From Pseudomonas sp. GV071 (GTDB lineage Bacteria > Pseudomonadota > Gammaproteobacteria > Pseudomonadales > Pseudomonadaceae): DNA of 64,000 bases. The DNA is taken from contig NZ_QAOJ01000005.1 of the NCBI RefSeq assembly GCF_003050835.1, forward strand, positions 310,001-374,000. Direction: 5' to 3'. Positions 7,480 through 16,618 of this stretch are shown piece by piece (the first letter of the stretch is position 1; every line of letters starts with the position of its first letter). The notes under the pieces were generated by a model, which saw nothing but the letters and a program-made list of their open reading frames with translations, was not told where the DNA came from and searched no databases. A program made the translations under genes and the position numbers.

Positions 7480-9024
7480 TTACAGCTGAGGACCGGCGTT
7501 TTTGATGGCATCAGAGACGTCGAACTTCTTGAAGTTCTCAACGAACTGCTGCGCCAGACCTTTGGCCGCTTCGTCGTAAGCGTTGCCATCAGCCCAGGTG
7601 TTGCGTGGGTTGAGCAGGTTGGTGTCAACGCCAGGCACCGACTTCGGCACGCTGAGGTTGATGATCGGCAGGTGCTCGGTTTCGGTACCGATCAACGCGC
7701 CGCTCTGGATCGCTGCAATCACGCCACGGGTGGTGGGGATGTTGAAGCGATTGCCGACGCCGTAACCGCCGCCAGTCCAGCCGGTGTTAACCAGGTAGAC
7801 CTTGGAGCCGAAGCCGCGGATGCGCTTGATCAGCAGCTCAGCGTATTCGCCAGCCGGACGCGGGAAGAACGGTGCGCCGAAGCAGGTGGAGAAGGTCGAC
7901 TTGATGCCGCCGCCCGAACCCATTTCGGTGGAACCGACCAGCGCGGTGTAACCGGACAGGAAGTGGTAAGCCGCTTGCTCTTCGTTGAGGATCGAAACCG
8001 GTGGCAGCACGCCAGTCAGGTCGCAGGTCAGGAAGATCACAGCGTTCGGCTCGCCACCGAGGTTTTTCTCCGAGCGCTTGTCGACCAGTTCGATCGGGTA
8101 AGCGGCGCGGCTGTTCTGGGTCAGGCTGTCGTCGGCGTAGTTCGGCAGACGGGTAACCGGGTCGAGCACCACGTTTTCCAGTACGGCGCCGAACTGAATG
8201 GCTTTCCAGATAACCGGCTCGTTCTTCTGCGACAGGTCGATGCACTTGGCGTAGCAGCCGCCTTCGATGTTGAACACGCTACCCACGCCCCAGCCGTGCT
8301 CGTCGTCACCGATCAGGTAACGGCTTTCGTCGGCCGACAGGGTGGTTTTACCAGTGCCCGACAGACCGAAGAACAGGGTCACGTCGCCTTCTTCGCCGAT
8401 GTTGGCTGCGCAGTGCATGGGCAGCACGTCGACGGCCGGCAGCAGGAAGTTCTGCACCGAGAACATGGCTTTCTTCATTTCGCCGGCGTAACGCATGCCC
8501 GCGATCAGCACTTTCTTGGCGGCGAAGTTGAGGATCACACAACCATCGGAGTTGGTGCCGTCACGCTCAGGTACGCATTCGAAGCCTGGAACGTTGAGCA
8601 CTTGCCACTCGGTTTTGCTGCTCGGGTTGTAGGCGGTCGGTTCAATGAACAGGCAGCGACCGAACAGGTTGTGCCACGCAGTGGTGGTGGTCATTTTTAC
8701 CGGCAGGTAGTGGGCAGGGTCTGCGCCTACATGCACGTGAGATACAAAACGGTCGGACGCTTCGGCGAACGCGGCAACGCGATCCCACAGGGCGTCGAAC
8801 TTGTCAGCTGGGAACTTGCGGTTGATCGGGCCCCAGGCGATGGCAGCCGAGGTGCCTGGCTCGTCAACGATAAAACGGTCGACTGGCGAGCGGCCGGTGC
8901 GGTGGCCAGTGCGGACAACCAGCGAGCCGTTGGCGGCAAGTTCGCCTTCGCCACGACGGATGGCCTCTTCGACCAGTTGTGCGGCGCTAATGTCGGTGTA
9001 AATGGCGTTATTGGCTTGCGTCAT
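7480..9024 (-). CDS. pckA: Phosphoenolpyruvate carboxykinase (ATP)
   Basis: A 514-residue ATP-dependent PEP carboxykinase, which converts oxaloacetate and ATP to phosphoenolpyruvate and CO2 at the start of gluconeogenesis. The P-loop GLSGTGKTT is at residues 220-228 and the metal-binding DDEHGW at 240-245. The substrate region RTGRSP lies near residue 42. The length is normal for the family. It is a single-gene unit with its own terminator, placed next to hslO, an order also seen in other pseudomonads. With fbp at 22919, the window carries two key gluconeogenic enzymes. Confidence 0.97.
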   Translation of the reverse strand: MTQANNAIYTDISAAQLVEEAIRRGEGELAANGSLVVRTGHRTGRSPVDRFIVDEPGTSAAIAWGPINRKFPADKFDALWDRVAAFAEASDRFVSHVHVGADPAHYLPVKMTTTTAWHNLFGRCLFIEPTAYNPSSKTEWQVLNVPGFECVPERDGTNSDGCVILNFAAKKVLIAGMRYAGEMKKAMFSVQNFLLPAVDVLPMHCAANIGEEGDVTLFFGLSGTGKTTLSADESRYLIGDDEHGWGVGSVFNIEGGCYAKCIDLSQKNEPVIWKAIQFGAVLENVVLDPVTRLPNYADDSLTQNSRAAYPIELVDKRSEKNLGGEPNAVIFLTCDLTGVLPPVSILNEEQAAYHFLSGYTALVGSTEMGSGGGIKSTFSTCFGAPFFPRPAGEYAELLIKRIRGFGSKVYLVNTGWTGGGYGVGNRFNIPTTRGVIAAIQSGALIGTETEHLPIINLSVPKSVPGVDTNLLNPRNTWADGNAYDEAAKGLAQQFVENFKKFDVSDAIKNAGPQL

Positions 9025-9178
9025 ATGGGGTCCCCGTCGGCCTCAGCCGAGCCTCCAAACGTTTTGTAGTAACGATCAAAAAACTACTACATGTAAAAAA
9101 GTGGCCGGATTATGCCAGAAAGCACAATTCAGGTGCAGCCTCTGATCAGTTTCACTGGGCGCTGAACGCCCTGCATTA

Positions 9179-10066
9179 TCAGTGCCGAGTATCGGAGGGG
9201 GATTTCACCCCGCCACCGGCGAACAATTGCGCGACATCGGCGGCATCGAACGCATAACGCTCGTTGCAGAACTGGCAGTCGATGACGATGGAGCCGCCAC
9301 TTTCCACCAGCAGTGCTTCGGCGTCCGGCTCACCCAGGCTGACCAGCGCGTTGGCCGAACGGTCCCGCGAGCAGCTGCATTTGAATTGCAGCGGTTGCGG
9401 GTCGAACAGGCGCAGGTTTTCCTCGTGGTAGAGGCGGTGCAGCAGGGTCTGGTTGTCCAGGCCCAACTGCTCTTCGGCACTCAGGGTGTCGGCCAGCACG
9501 GTGACGTGCTGCCAACTGGCGGCGCGCTCTTCGCTGTCGGTGATGCGCTCGGCCGGCAGCTGCTGCAAGAGCAAGCCACGGGCGCGGCGGCCATCGGCGT
9601 TGAGCCAGAAGCGCGTCGGCAATTGCTCGGATGTCGCGAAGTAGTCAGACAGGCATTCCGACAGATTGATTCCGTCAAGGCCGACAATCCCTTGATAACG
9701 CTGACCTTTAGTGGGGTCGACGATCAAGGTCAGCACGCCTTCGGGCATCAGCTCACGCAAGCCGGCATCGGCCGTCACTTGCTCTTCGTGGTAGCGAGCA
9801 ATTCCGCGAATTTCGCGGTTGCTCGAGCATTCCACCATCAGCAGCGGCACGGCGCCGGAGCTGCGCGCCTGCAGAATCAGCAGGCCATCGAACTTCATGG
9901 TGCCGACCAGCAGCGCGGCAGCGGCCAACAGTTCGCCGAGCAATTGCGCGACCGGTTCCGGGTAGGGGTGTTTGGCCAGCACATGGGCGTAGCTCTCACC
10001 GAGGGACACCAGCTCGCCGCGCACATCGCTGTCGTCGAACATGAAGCGTTGGGAAAAATCAGACAT
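9179..10066 (-). CDS. hslO: Hsp33 redox-regulated chaperone
   Basis: A 295-residue Hsp33, a cytoplasmic holdase activated by oxidation. All four zinc-binding cysteines are present: Cys230 and Cys232 (CSC) and Cys264 and Cys267 (CQFC). Disulfide formation at these sites with zinc release unfolds the switch region. hslR lies upstream in the same direction, as in the hslRO pair of many proteobacteria. The 93-base gap between them could contain a separate promoter. Confidence 0.96.
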   Translation of the reverse strand: MSDFSQRFMFDDSDVRGELVSLGESYAHVLAKHPYPEPVAQLLGELLAAAALLVGTMKFDGLLILQARSSGAVPLLMVECSSNREIRGIARYHEEQVTADAGLRELMPEGVLTLIVDPTKGQRYQGIVGLDGINLSECLSDYFATSEQLPTRFWLNADGRRARGLLLQQLPAERITDSEERAASWQHVTVLADTLSAEEQLGLDNQTLLHRLYHEENLRLFDPQPLQFKCSCSRDRSANALVSLGEPDAEALLVESGGSIVIDCQFCNERYAFDAADVAQLFAGGGVKSPSDTRH

Positions 10067-10159
10067 AGCGGATTCGCAACCTTTGCCAGGGCCGGCGATT
10101 TTATGCGCAAAGCCCGCAGGCGACCAAGTTGTCTTCTCTATCGCTACTACGGGTCTCGT

Positions 10160-10561
10160 CTATAAGCCACGATCGCCACGGAACTGGAATAGCTGACGGC
10201 GCTGCTTCTTGCTTGGCCGACCATCGGTTTCCACGCCAATGCTGCCGGCCTTGCGCTGAGCGGCGGCGGCCTCGCGGCGGGTAATGCTGTCGGCCGTTTC
10301 GCTGTACAGCAGCTGCGCTTCGGGTGCACCACGGCGCACACCCGACAACGCCTGCACCAGCACCGTGCGTTCGTCGAAGCCGATGCGGATCTGCAGCTCA
10401 TCGCCCACCTTAGGCTCTTTGCCCGGCTTGCAGCGCTCGCCGCGGCAATGCACCTTGCCACCTTCTATAGCCTCTTTGGCCTGGGCACGGGTCTTGAAGA
10501 AGCGCGCCGCCCATAGCCATTTATCCAGGCGTACCTTGTTGTCGTCTTCGTTGTCTTTCAT
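10160..10561 (-). CDS. hslR: Hsp15, S4-domain RNA-binding protein
   Basis: A 133-residue Hsp15, which binds free 50S subunits carrying a stalled peptidyl-tRNA. The S4 RNA-binding domain covers about residues 8-60 (VRLDKWLWAARFFKTR start), and the C-terminus is basic (RPSKKQRR). I place the start at the ATG at 10561. It has GAAAGG before it and gives the usual family length; the open frame runs 21 codons further upstream without similarity. It precedes hslO on the same strand and is divergent from rimB. Confidence 0.92.
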   Translation of the reverse strand: MKDNEDDNKVRLDKWLWAARFFKTRAQAKEAIEGGKVHCRGERCKPGKEPKVGDELQIRIGFDERTVLVQALSGVRRGAPEAQLLYSETADSITRREAAAAQRKAGSIGVETDGRPSKKQRRQLFQFRGDRGL

Positions 10562-10667
10562 GAACGGCCTTTCAGTTTCGTGACGCTGTAACTCTAACGC
10601 TTCATCCACGGATGCGGTTGTCATACTGCACGGCTAGAATCCGTTGACCTTTTGGGGAATGCCGCAT

Positions 10668-11150
10668 TTGAAGACGTTCGACCAACTCACCGTAATCGGC
10701 CTGAAAGAATGGATCGCCCTCCCCGACCTCGGTGTGGCCGGCCTGCGCGCCAAGATCGACACCGGCGCCAGCACCTCTAGCCTGCACGCCACCGACATCG
10801 TCCCGTTCGAGCGCAATGGCCAGCCGTGGGTGCGCTTCACTGCCCACCTCGGCACCCTGGTGCAACTGCGCCATCGCCACTGCGAAGCACCACTGGTGGC
10901 GGTTAAAACCATCAAGAGTTCCAACGGTCAGACCCAAAGCCGTTACGTGATTCGCACCAGCCTGGCCCTGGGTGACCGGGTGTGGCAGGTGGAATTCACC
11001 CTCGCCTGCCGCAAGGCCATGCGTTATCGCTTGTTGCTCGGCTCCAAAGCCCTGGTCGACGGCCAATTGGTGGTCAACCCGGGCCTCAGCTATATCCAAG
11101 ACAAACCGGCGTTCCCGGCCTCCTCTACTTCTGCCACAGGTGCTGCATGA
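10668..11150 (+). CDS. rimB: Retropepsin-like protease RimB (ATP-dependent zinc protease family)
   Basis: A roughly 160-residue protein of the retropepsin-like family, often named ATP-dependent zinc protease. The active-site motif [14 protein letters not shown] is at about residues 28-41. In P. fluorescens the RimABK system uses RimB to remove or process glutamate tails that RimK adds to ribosomal protein S6 (literature on the family, from memory). The start is uncertain: a TTG at 10668 has GGGGA eight bases upstream, while the ATG at 10659 lies directly on that GGGGA and is less likely. The stop overlaps the rimK ATG by four bases, so the two are coupled. Confidence 0.85.
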   Translation: MKTFDQLTVIGLKEWIALPDLGVAGLRAKIDTGASTSSLHATDIVPFERNGQPWVRFTAHLGTLVQLRHRHCEAPLVAVKTIKSSNGQTQSRYVIRTSLALGDRVWQVEFTLACRKAMRYRLLLGSKALVDGQLVVNPGLSYIQDKPAFPASSTSATGAA

Positions 11151-12052
11151 AGATCGCTGTGCTGTCGCGTAACCCGCGTCTGTATTCCACCCGCCGCCTG
11201 GTCGAAGCCGGTGAAGCGCGTGGCCATGAAATGGTGGTGATCGATACCCTGCGTGCCTACATGAACATCGCCAGCCACAAGCCGCAGATCCACTACCGCG
11301 GCAAACCGCTGGAAGGCTTCGATGCGGTGATTCCGCGCATCGGCGCGTCGGTGACCTTCTATGGCTGCGCGGTGCTGCGCCAGTTCGAAATGATGGGCGT
11401 GTTCCCGCTCAACGAATCGGTGGCCATCGCCCGCTCGCGGGACAAACTGCGCTCGCTGCAACTGCTTTCGCGCCGTGGCATCGGCCTGCCAGTGACCGGC
11501 TTCGCCCACTCGCCGGACGACATTCCCGACCTGATCCAGATGGTCAACGGCGCGCCGTTGGTGATCAAGGTGCTGGAAGGCACGCAAGGCATCGGCGTGG
11601 TGCTGTGCGAAACCGAGAAGGCGGCCGAATCGGTAATCGAGGCCTTTATGGGTCTGAAGCAGAACATCATGGTGCAGGAATACATCAAGGAAGCCGGCGG
11701 TGCCGACATCCGCTGTTTCGTGGTTGGCGACAAGGTAATCGCCTCGATGAAACGTCAGGCCAAGCCCGGCGAATTCCGCTCCAACCTGCACCGCGGCGGC
11801 ACCGCCAGCCTGATCAAGATCACCCCGGAAGAACGCATGACCGCCATTCGCGCGGCCAAGGTCATGGGGTTGTCGGTGGCGGGGGTGGATATCCTGCGTT
11901 CCAACCACGGCCCGCTGGTGATGGAAGTGAACTCCTCACCGGGGCTGGAAGGTATTGAAGTGACCACCGGCAAGGATGTCGGCAGCATCATTATTCAGCA
12001 CCTGGAAAAGAACGGCGGGCCGAATATGGTGCGCACCAAAGGCAAGGGTTAA
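11147..12052 (+). CDS. rimK: RimK, S6 alpha-L-glutamate ligase
   Basis: A 301-residue ATP-grasp ligase that adds glutamate residues to the C-terminus of ribosomal protein S6. Visible family features are [15 protein letters not shown] at the start, [15 protein letters not shown] (ATP-binding), [19 protein letters not shown] and a metal site in [14 protein letters not shown]. The length equals that of other Pseudomonas RimK proteins. The ATGA overlap with rimB implies linked expression of the ligase and the protease. A rimA phosphodiesterase gene is not adjacent here. Confidence 0.96.
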   Translation: MKIAVLSRNPRLYSTRRLVEAGEARGHEMVVIDTLRAYMNIASHKPQIHYRGKPLEGFDAVIPRIGASVTFYGCAVLRQFEMMGVFPLNESVAIARSRDKLRSLQLLSRRGIGLPVTGFAHSPDDIPDLIQMVNGAPLVIKVLEGTQGIGVVLCETEKAAESVIEAFMGLKQNIMVQEYIKEAGGADIRCFVVGDKVIASMKRQAKPGEFRSNLHRGGTASLIKITPEERMTAIRAAKVMGLSVAGVDILRSNHGPLVMEVNSSPGLEGIEVTTGKDVGSIIIQHLEKNGGPNMVRTKGKG

Positions 12053-12090
12053 CGCCGCAGGAGAAGAGCTCTTTGTGGCATTAGGGCTTT

Positions 12091-12118
12091 TGTGGGAGAG
12101 GCTGAAGCCTCTCCCACA
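12091..12118. terminator. Perfect palindrome between rimK and methyltransferase genes
   Basis: Thirteen-base arms TGTGGGAGAGGCT and AGCCTCTCCCACA around GA lie between two convergent genes. It belongs to the same repeat family as elements at 17182, 21324, 25912 and 37187. It may also act as a terminator, although the following T-run is weak. Confidence 0.65.
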
Positions 12119-12134
12119 TTGTTCCCCGCTTCCG

Positions 12135-12689
12135 CTAGAACACGTAGGGCACAAACATCTTGGTGCGCTGCATGTATTCGCGGTACGCCTCACCAAAAAA
12201 CTCGGTGCATTCAGCCTCATCCCGTTTGGCCGCCAGGTACAGAAACACACTCGCCCCCACCGCCAGCAACACCGTCAACACCCCCGGCTGTTTGAAACAG
12301 ATACCCCAGTTGAGCAACTGCAACGAGCAGAACAGCGGGTGGCGAATCAGTGCGTAGATGCCGCCCGTGACCAGCTGCGAGGTGCGCTCAAAGGCGTACA
12401 GCTCCTCATCGGTACGTTGTTCGGCGTTCGGCCGGCCATCGCGGCGCAGTTGATAGATGCCCAGAAACAGCACCACCAGCGACAGAAACAACAGCACCCA
12501 GGACACTTCCTGGTGCCACGAATAACGGTCGAAAAACCACACTGGCGCGTTCAGCACCAGCAGCGCCAGCATCAGCTCCCAGGCCCAGAAGCGGTAAAAC
12601 CCATGGGACTGCGGATGGCTCATCGCCCGCCAGGAAATCCCCACCAGCACGCCGCTTCCCACGGCGAACGCCAGCCATTGTTGCCACAT
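12135..12689 (-). CDS. Membrane isoprenylcysteine/phospholipid methyltransferase-like protein
   Basis: A 184-residue protein with about four or five membrane segments (residues 4-20, 35-52, 63-80, 137-153). The C-terminal signature of the ICMT/PEMT superfamily is present: GGIYALIRHPLF (RHP at 116-118), then Glu158/160 and GEAYREYMQRTKMFVP. These bind S-adenosylmethionine. The methyl acceptor is unknown. It lies just upstream of the divergent biosynthetic operon at 12799, so it could act on a lipid made there, but it could equally be an unrelated neighbour. Confidence 0.75.
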   Translation of the reverse strand: MWQQWLAFAVGSGVLVGISWRAMSHPQSHGFYRFWAWELMLALLVLNAPVWFFDRYSWHQEVSWVLLFLSLVVLFLGIYQLRRDGRPNAEQRTDEELYAFERTSQLVTGGIYALIRHPLFCSLQLLNWGICFKQPGVLTVLLAVGASVFLYLAAKRDEAECTEFFGEAYREYMQRTKMFVPYVF

Positions 12690-12798
12690 ACCCCTCTCCT
12701 TTTATCGCGCCCGACGAAGCAGGCTCGCCTCAGGCGCTGCGCCGCTTGCAGGCCCTCTGTTACACTGCCGGCCTTTGAAAATTCCTACCCGGCACGCA

Positions 12799-13206
12799 AT
12801 GGATCGCACCGAACTGCACACGCTGTTGCCCCATCAGGGCAACGCCCTCTGGCTGGACTGCCTGCTCGAGCATGACGCCCTGCGCATTCAGGGCCTGAGT
12901 GCCTGGCAGTACCTCGCCGCGTTCGGTACCGACGCCTCGCCCTGCCTGCTGTTCGAAGCCGCCGCCCAGCTGTGTGCCGCGCATGGTGCCCTATACGGCG
13001 ACGACAGTGCCATTGAAATGGCCCTGGTCGGCAAGCTCTCGCAACTGCAATTGCACCATGAACCGGCCGAGCGTTGCGGTGCGCTGCTAGTTGCCGCCAC
13101 CCAGGAAGCCCTGAGCCCTGCCGGCGCCCTTTACGCCTTCAGCATTCACGCCAAAGACCAACTGCTACTGGACGGCAAATTGCTGCTGGTGCTGGTCCGT
13201 GCTTGA
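12799..13206 (+). CDS. ApeP-like 3-hydroxyacyl-ACP dehydratase (hotdog fold)
   Basis: A 135-residue hotdog protein resembling the FabZ/ApeP dehydratases. The LLPHQGNALWLD segment near residue 7 matches the LPHRxPMLLLD family start, and LLFEAAAQLCAAHGAL (about 52-67) matches the central helix with its conserved Glu. The GHFP motif that holds the catalytic His of FabZ and FabA is absent, as in ApeP-type proteins of aryl polyene clusters. It may therefore need a partner or have an altered role. It is the first gene of a six-gene operon and overlaps the ABC ATPase gene by eight bases. The ATG at 12799 was chosen over an upstream TTG because family similarity starts there. Confidence 0.75.
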   Translation: MDRTELHTLLPHQGNALWLDCLLEHDALRIQGLSAWQYLAAFGTDASPCLLFEAAAQLCAAHGALYGDDSAIEMALVGKLSQLQLHHEPAERCGALLVAATQEALSPAGALYAFSIHAKDQLLLDGKLLLVLVRA

Positions 13207-14083
13207 GCTGCGCAACCTCGGCTACCGCTACCCAGGCAGCGAACGTGCGGCCTTGCAGAACATCAATCTGCAGTTGCACGCCGGCCAATGCCTGGGCCTG
13301 CTGGGGAGCAACGGCGCGGGCAAAACCACCCTGCTCTCCCTGCTCAGCAACGTGCTCAGCCCACAGCAAGGCGAGCTTAGCTGGCATGGCCCCCGCAGCC
13401 TGGCACTGGTGCCACAACAGCTGGCGTTTTATGCCGGCCTGAAGGTGGGCGAAAACCTCAAGCTGTTTGCCGACCTCTATCAACTGCGTGGCACTGAGCG
13501 CCGCGAGCGTTTGCAGCTGTGCATCGACTGCACGGGGCTCAGCGACAAGTTGCAGCGCCGCGCCGACAGCCTGTCCGGGGGCGAGCAACGCCGATTGAAT
13601 TTCGCCATCGGTCTGCTGCAACCGGCGCAGCTCTACCTGTTCGACGAAGCCACAGTCGGTGTCGACGCGCAGAGCCGGCAATTGCTGCTGGCTGCGGTCG
13701 AGCAACTGACCGACACCGGCAAGGCCGTGATTTACACCAGCCATTACCTGGAAGAAGTCGAGCGCGTGGCCCAGCGTATTCTGCTGCTGCACGAAGGCCA
13801 GGTGCGTCTGGACCTCGACACCACCCAGTTGCTTGGCGCCGACCATGGCTTGCTGCTGGAATGGCCCGATCAACCGCCAGCCGGGTTGGCCGCCGTGCTC
13901 ACCCGCCTGGAACTGAACGCCGAATTGCTGCCCAGGGGCCTGCGTATCGCCGCGCTGGATGGCAGCCAACTGGCGGTGATCAGCGACTTCGTCGCCAGCC
14001 AATCACCGCTGCCCACCCTGATGCGTTTTGGTCGCCCATCGCTGGAACAGCTGTACCTGCGCCTCAATGGAGGCCAGCTATGA
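13199..14083 (+). CDS. ABC transporter ATP-binding protein
   Basis: A 294-residue ABC ATPase of the ABC-2 exporter type. Walker A GSNGAGKTT is at 36-44, the signature LSGGEQ at 125-130, Walker B LYLFDE at 145-150 and the switch His in IYTSHYLEE near 181. The C-terminal 75 residues are an accessory domain. It starts with GTG inside the end of the dehydratase gene, and its stop overlaps the permease ATG. This tight coupling with an acyl carrier protein and a ketosynthase suggests export of the lipid product of the cluster. Confidence 0.92.
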   Translation: MLELRNLGYRYPGSERAALQNINLQLHAGQCLGLLGSNGAGKTTLLSLLSNVLSPQQGELSWHGPRSLALVPQQLAFYAGLKVGENLKLFADLYQLRGTERRERLQLCIDCTGLSDKLQRRADSLSGGEQRRLNFAIGLLQPAQLYLFDEATVGVDAQSRQLLLAAVEQLTDTGKAVIYTSHYLEEVERVAQRILLLHEGQVRLDLDTTQLLGADHGLLLEWPDQPPAGLAAVLTRLELNAELLPRGLRIAALDGSQLAVISDFVASQSPLPTLMRFGRPSLEQLYLRLNGGQL

Positions 14084-15261
14084 GACTGCTCGCGCTGATG
14101 CGCAAAGAAGGCCTGCTGCTGGTTCGCGACCCGCATGCGCTGGCGGTGCTGTTCATCATGCCGGCGCTGTTTCTGCTGCTGATGGCCGGCGCCATGTCCA
14201 GCTATATGCAGGACCGTTTGCCGCCGCTGCAGCTCAGCCTCGACGTGCCGCAGCACAGCGAAGCCAGCGACTTTTTCCGCACCGCGTTGCAGGCTCAATT
14301 GCCCGATAGCCAGATCGACAAGGGCGCCAACCGGGCCACCGTCCGCCTGGCCGCCGACTTCTCCGACACCTTACTGGCCACCCCGCACCAGGGCCCGAGC
14401 CTGAGTTTCCCGGCGCAGTTCGATCGCCTCTCACGCCAGCGTTTGCACAGCGCCGTCAGCATCGCCCTGGCGCAGACCCGCCTGCTCGCCTACCTGCAAG
14501 ACAGCGGCGCGCTGGCCCCACAGCTGAGCGCCGCCGAGCGCCTGGAGCTGATTCAGCAGCGCACCCAAAGCCAGATCGACGAGCAGCAGCAACTGGCCAA
14601 TGGCGACCTCAGCAGCCAGGCCAATGCCACACAAATGAGCGTGCCGGCCTGGCTGATCTTCGGCATGTTCTTCGTCGTGCTGCCGATGGCTGGCGGTTTT
14701 CAGCGCGAGCAGCAGAGCGGCACGCTGCTGCGTCTGCGCTGCCTGGGGCTGAGCCTGCGCACCCTGGTGCTGAGCAAGGTGCTGCCGTATATGGCACTCA
14801 ATCTGCTGCAGTTCGTCTTGCTGCTGGCGCTCGGGGTTTATGGTTTGCCGGCCCTGGGCCTGGAGCCGTTGAGCTTGCCCGGTAGCCCGGTCGCCTACCT
14901 GCTGCTGGCCGTCAGCATCGCCCTCACCACCAGTTGCCTCGGGCTGCTGCTCGCCGCCGTGGCGCGCAGTGCCGAACAGGCGCTGCTGCTCGGCGGCGGG
15001 ATCAATATTCTGCTGGCGGCCATCGGCGGCATCATGGTGCCCAAGAGCGTGATGCCGGCGGCCATGGCCCAACTGGCCGAAGTGTCTCCCATGAGTTGGG
15101 CGCTGGACGCCTTTCTCACCCTGCTGGTGGGCCACGGCTCACTGGCCGACATCGCCCCCTACTGCCTGCGCCTGCTGCTGCTTGCCGCCGTGCTCGGTTC
15201 GTTGGGGTTGTTCCTGTTCAAGCAGCGAGTGCAGCACACGCAATGGACCACACACTATTAG
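14080..15261 (+). CDS. ABC-2 type transporter permease
   Basis: A 393-residue permease. It has the topology of the ABC-2/YhgE-like exporters: one membrane helix at about 16-38, a large extracytoplasmic region (about 40-185), then about five helices to residue 385. The motif FQREQQSGTLLRLRCLG after the second helix is typical of ABC-2 permeases (E-x-x-x-G-T). The ATG overlaps the ATPase stop (ATGA). One permease and one ATPase would form a homodimeric exporter. Lipid-like substrates are common in this family; the actual substrate here is inferred from the operon. Confidence 0.9.
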   Translation: MRLLALMRKEGLLLVRDPHALAVLFIMPALFLLLMAGAMSSYMQDRLPPLQLSLDVPQHSEASDFFRTALQAQLPDSQIDKGANRATVRLAADFSDTLLATPHQGPSLSFPAQFDRLSRQRLHSAVSIALAQTRLLAYLQDSGALAPQLSAAERLELIQQRTQSQIDEQQQLANGDLSSQANATQMSVPAWLIFGMFFVVLPMAGGFQREQQSGTLLRLRCLGLSLRTLVLSKVLPYMALNLLQFVLLLALGVYGLPALGLEPLSLPGSPVAYLLLAVSIALTTSCLGLLLAAVARSAEQALLLGGGINILLAAIGGIMVPKSVMPAAMAQLAEVSPMSWALDAFLTLLVGHGSLADIAPYCLRLLLLAAVLGSLGLFLFKQRVQHTQWTTHY

Positions 15262-15509
15262 AACAACAGCTCAAGCAGCTGCTGATCCGCGAATGCGACA
15301 AGGAAGACGATATCGACTGGCAAAGCATCGCCGACGATGAGCCCTTGTTCGGCCCGAAAAGCCGCATCCAGATGGACAGCCTGGATGCCCTGCAGGTGTC
15401 CCTGGCGCTGCAGCAGCACTACAACGTGCGCATCGAAGGGGCCAAAGACGGCCGCCGCATTCTCAATACCATCGCCACCATCGCGGCCTATATCAGGCAG
15501 TCGCAGTGA
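15243..15509 (+). CDS. Dedicated acyl carrier protein
   Basis: An 88-residue acyl carrier protein. The phosphopantetheine attachment site is Ser46 in IQMDSLDALQV, in the expected position in front of helix II. The protein is less acidic than the housekeeping AcpP and has a longer first loop. It starts inside the last 19 bases of the permease gene and ends in a GTGA overlap with the ketosynthase. A carrier placed between an exporter and a ketosynthase indicates a dedicated acyl-chain assembly line. Confidence 0.88.
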   Translation: MDHTLLEQQLKQLLIRECDKEDDIDWQSIADDEPLFGPKSRIQMDSLDALQVSLALQQHYNVRIEGAKDGRRILNTIATIAAYIRQSQ

Positions 15510-16618
15510 CCCCGGTGTACCTGCAACGCGGCGCCCTGCAGTGCGCCCTGAGCAATGACCTGGTCGGCGCCAGCCAGGCGATGGCAGGTGGTCAACGCGC
15601 CGAGGGCCGGCCATTCGCGTTGCACGAATTGCGGCAACCGCGCACCTACCTGAATGTGCCTGGCGACGACGTCAGCCTCGACCAGCGCCTGGATGCCGTA
15701 GTCGCTGAGGCCCTCGGCGCCGATCACGGTGCGCTGAGCGACTGCCTGTTGATCGTTGCCAGCACCAGCCTGGATATCACCGCGCTGGAAACACTGGCCG
15801 GCGACCAAGGGCAATTTCTCCCCAGCGACTCCACGCCGCTGGACCTGGAGGCCGAACAGCTGCGCAGCCGCTGGGGGTTTGCCGATGCCTTTACCCTCAA
15901 CACCGCCTGCACCAGCGCCGCCAACGGCTTGCTGTACGGCGCCCGCCTGTTGGCCAGCGGGCCATTCGCCCGCGCCGTGGTGCTGGCGTTCGAAACGCCC
16001 AGCGCCTTGGCCATGCAGGGTTTTGGCGCCCTCGATTTGCTCAGCCCGAGTGGCCACTACCGGCCGTTTCATCCGGAGCGCGATGGCCTCGTACTGGGTG
16101 AAACCTACGCCGCCGCGCTGCTCTCGCTCGAACCCGGCGACGCGCCATTGGCCCGTTTGCTCGGCGGCTTCAGTGCCTGCGACACCAGCAGCCTGACCAC
16201 CACCCGCGAAGACGGCAGCCATATCAACTGGGTCATGCGACAAGCGCTGAAAAGCGCGCAACGCGATGCCGACGATGTCGCCTTGGTCAAACTGCACGGC
16301 ACCGCCACCCAGGCCAACGACCACGCCGAACGCAACGGCATGCTCAGCCTGTATGGCGAAAAGATGCCGGCCTTGTGCGTGCTCAAACCCTGGCTCGGCC
16401 ACACCCTCGGCGCCTGCGGGCTGAGTGAAACCTTGCTGCTGATGCAGGCCCTGCAACAGCAGCAACTGCCGGGGCTGGACTATGCGGCCGAGGCCAGCCT
16501 GCCATTGAGCGGCGAACCGGTGGTGTTGAACGAGAACGCCGTGCTGCTGGCCAACTTCTTCGGCTTTGGCGGCAACAACGCCAGCCTGGTGTTGCAGTGC
16601 GTGGGAGGTGCGTCATGA
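15506..16618 (+). CDS. Beta-ketoacyl-ACP synthase (KAS I/II type)
   Basis: A 370-residue ketosynthase of the FabB/FabF superfamily, somewhat shorter than the usual 410. The full catalytic triad is present: Cys135 in NTACTSAANG, His264 in KLHGTATQANDHAE and His299 in PWLGHTLGACGLSE. It would extend acyl chains on the carrier protein encoded just upstream. The start is a GTG overlapping the carrier stop. It probably pairs with the small ketosynthase-like protein that follows, as catalytic subunits pair with chain-length factors in type II polyketide and aryl polyene systems. Confidence 0.9.
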   Translation: MTPVYLQRGALQCALSNDLVGASQAMAGGQRAEGRPFALHELRQPRTYLNVPGDDVSLDQRLDAVVAEALGADHGALSDCLLIVASTSLDITALETLAGDQGQFLPSDSTPLDLEAEQLRSRWGFADAFTLNTACTSAANGLLYGARLLASGPFARAVVLAFETPSALAMQGFGALDLLSPSGHYRPFHPERDGLVLGETYAAALLSLEPGDAPLARLLGGFSACDTSSLTTTREDGSHINWVMRQALKSAQRDADDVALVKLHGTATQANDHAERNGMLSLYGEKMPALCVLKPWLGHTLGACGLSETLLLMQALQQQQLPGLDYAAEASLPLSGEPVVLNENAVLLANFFGFGGNNASLVLQCVGGAS

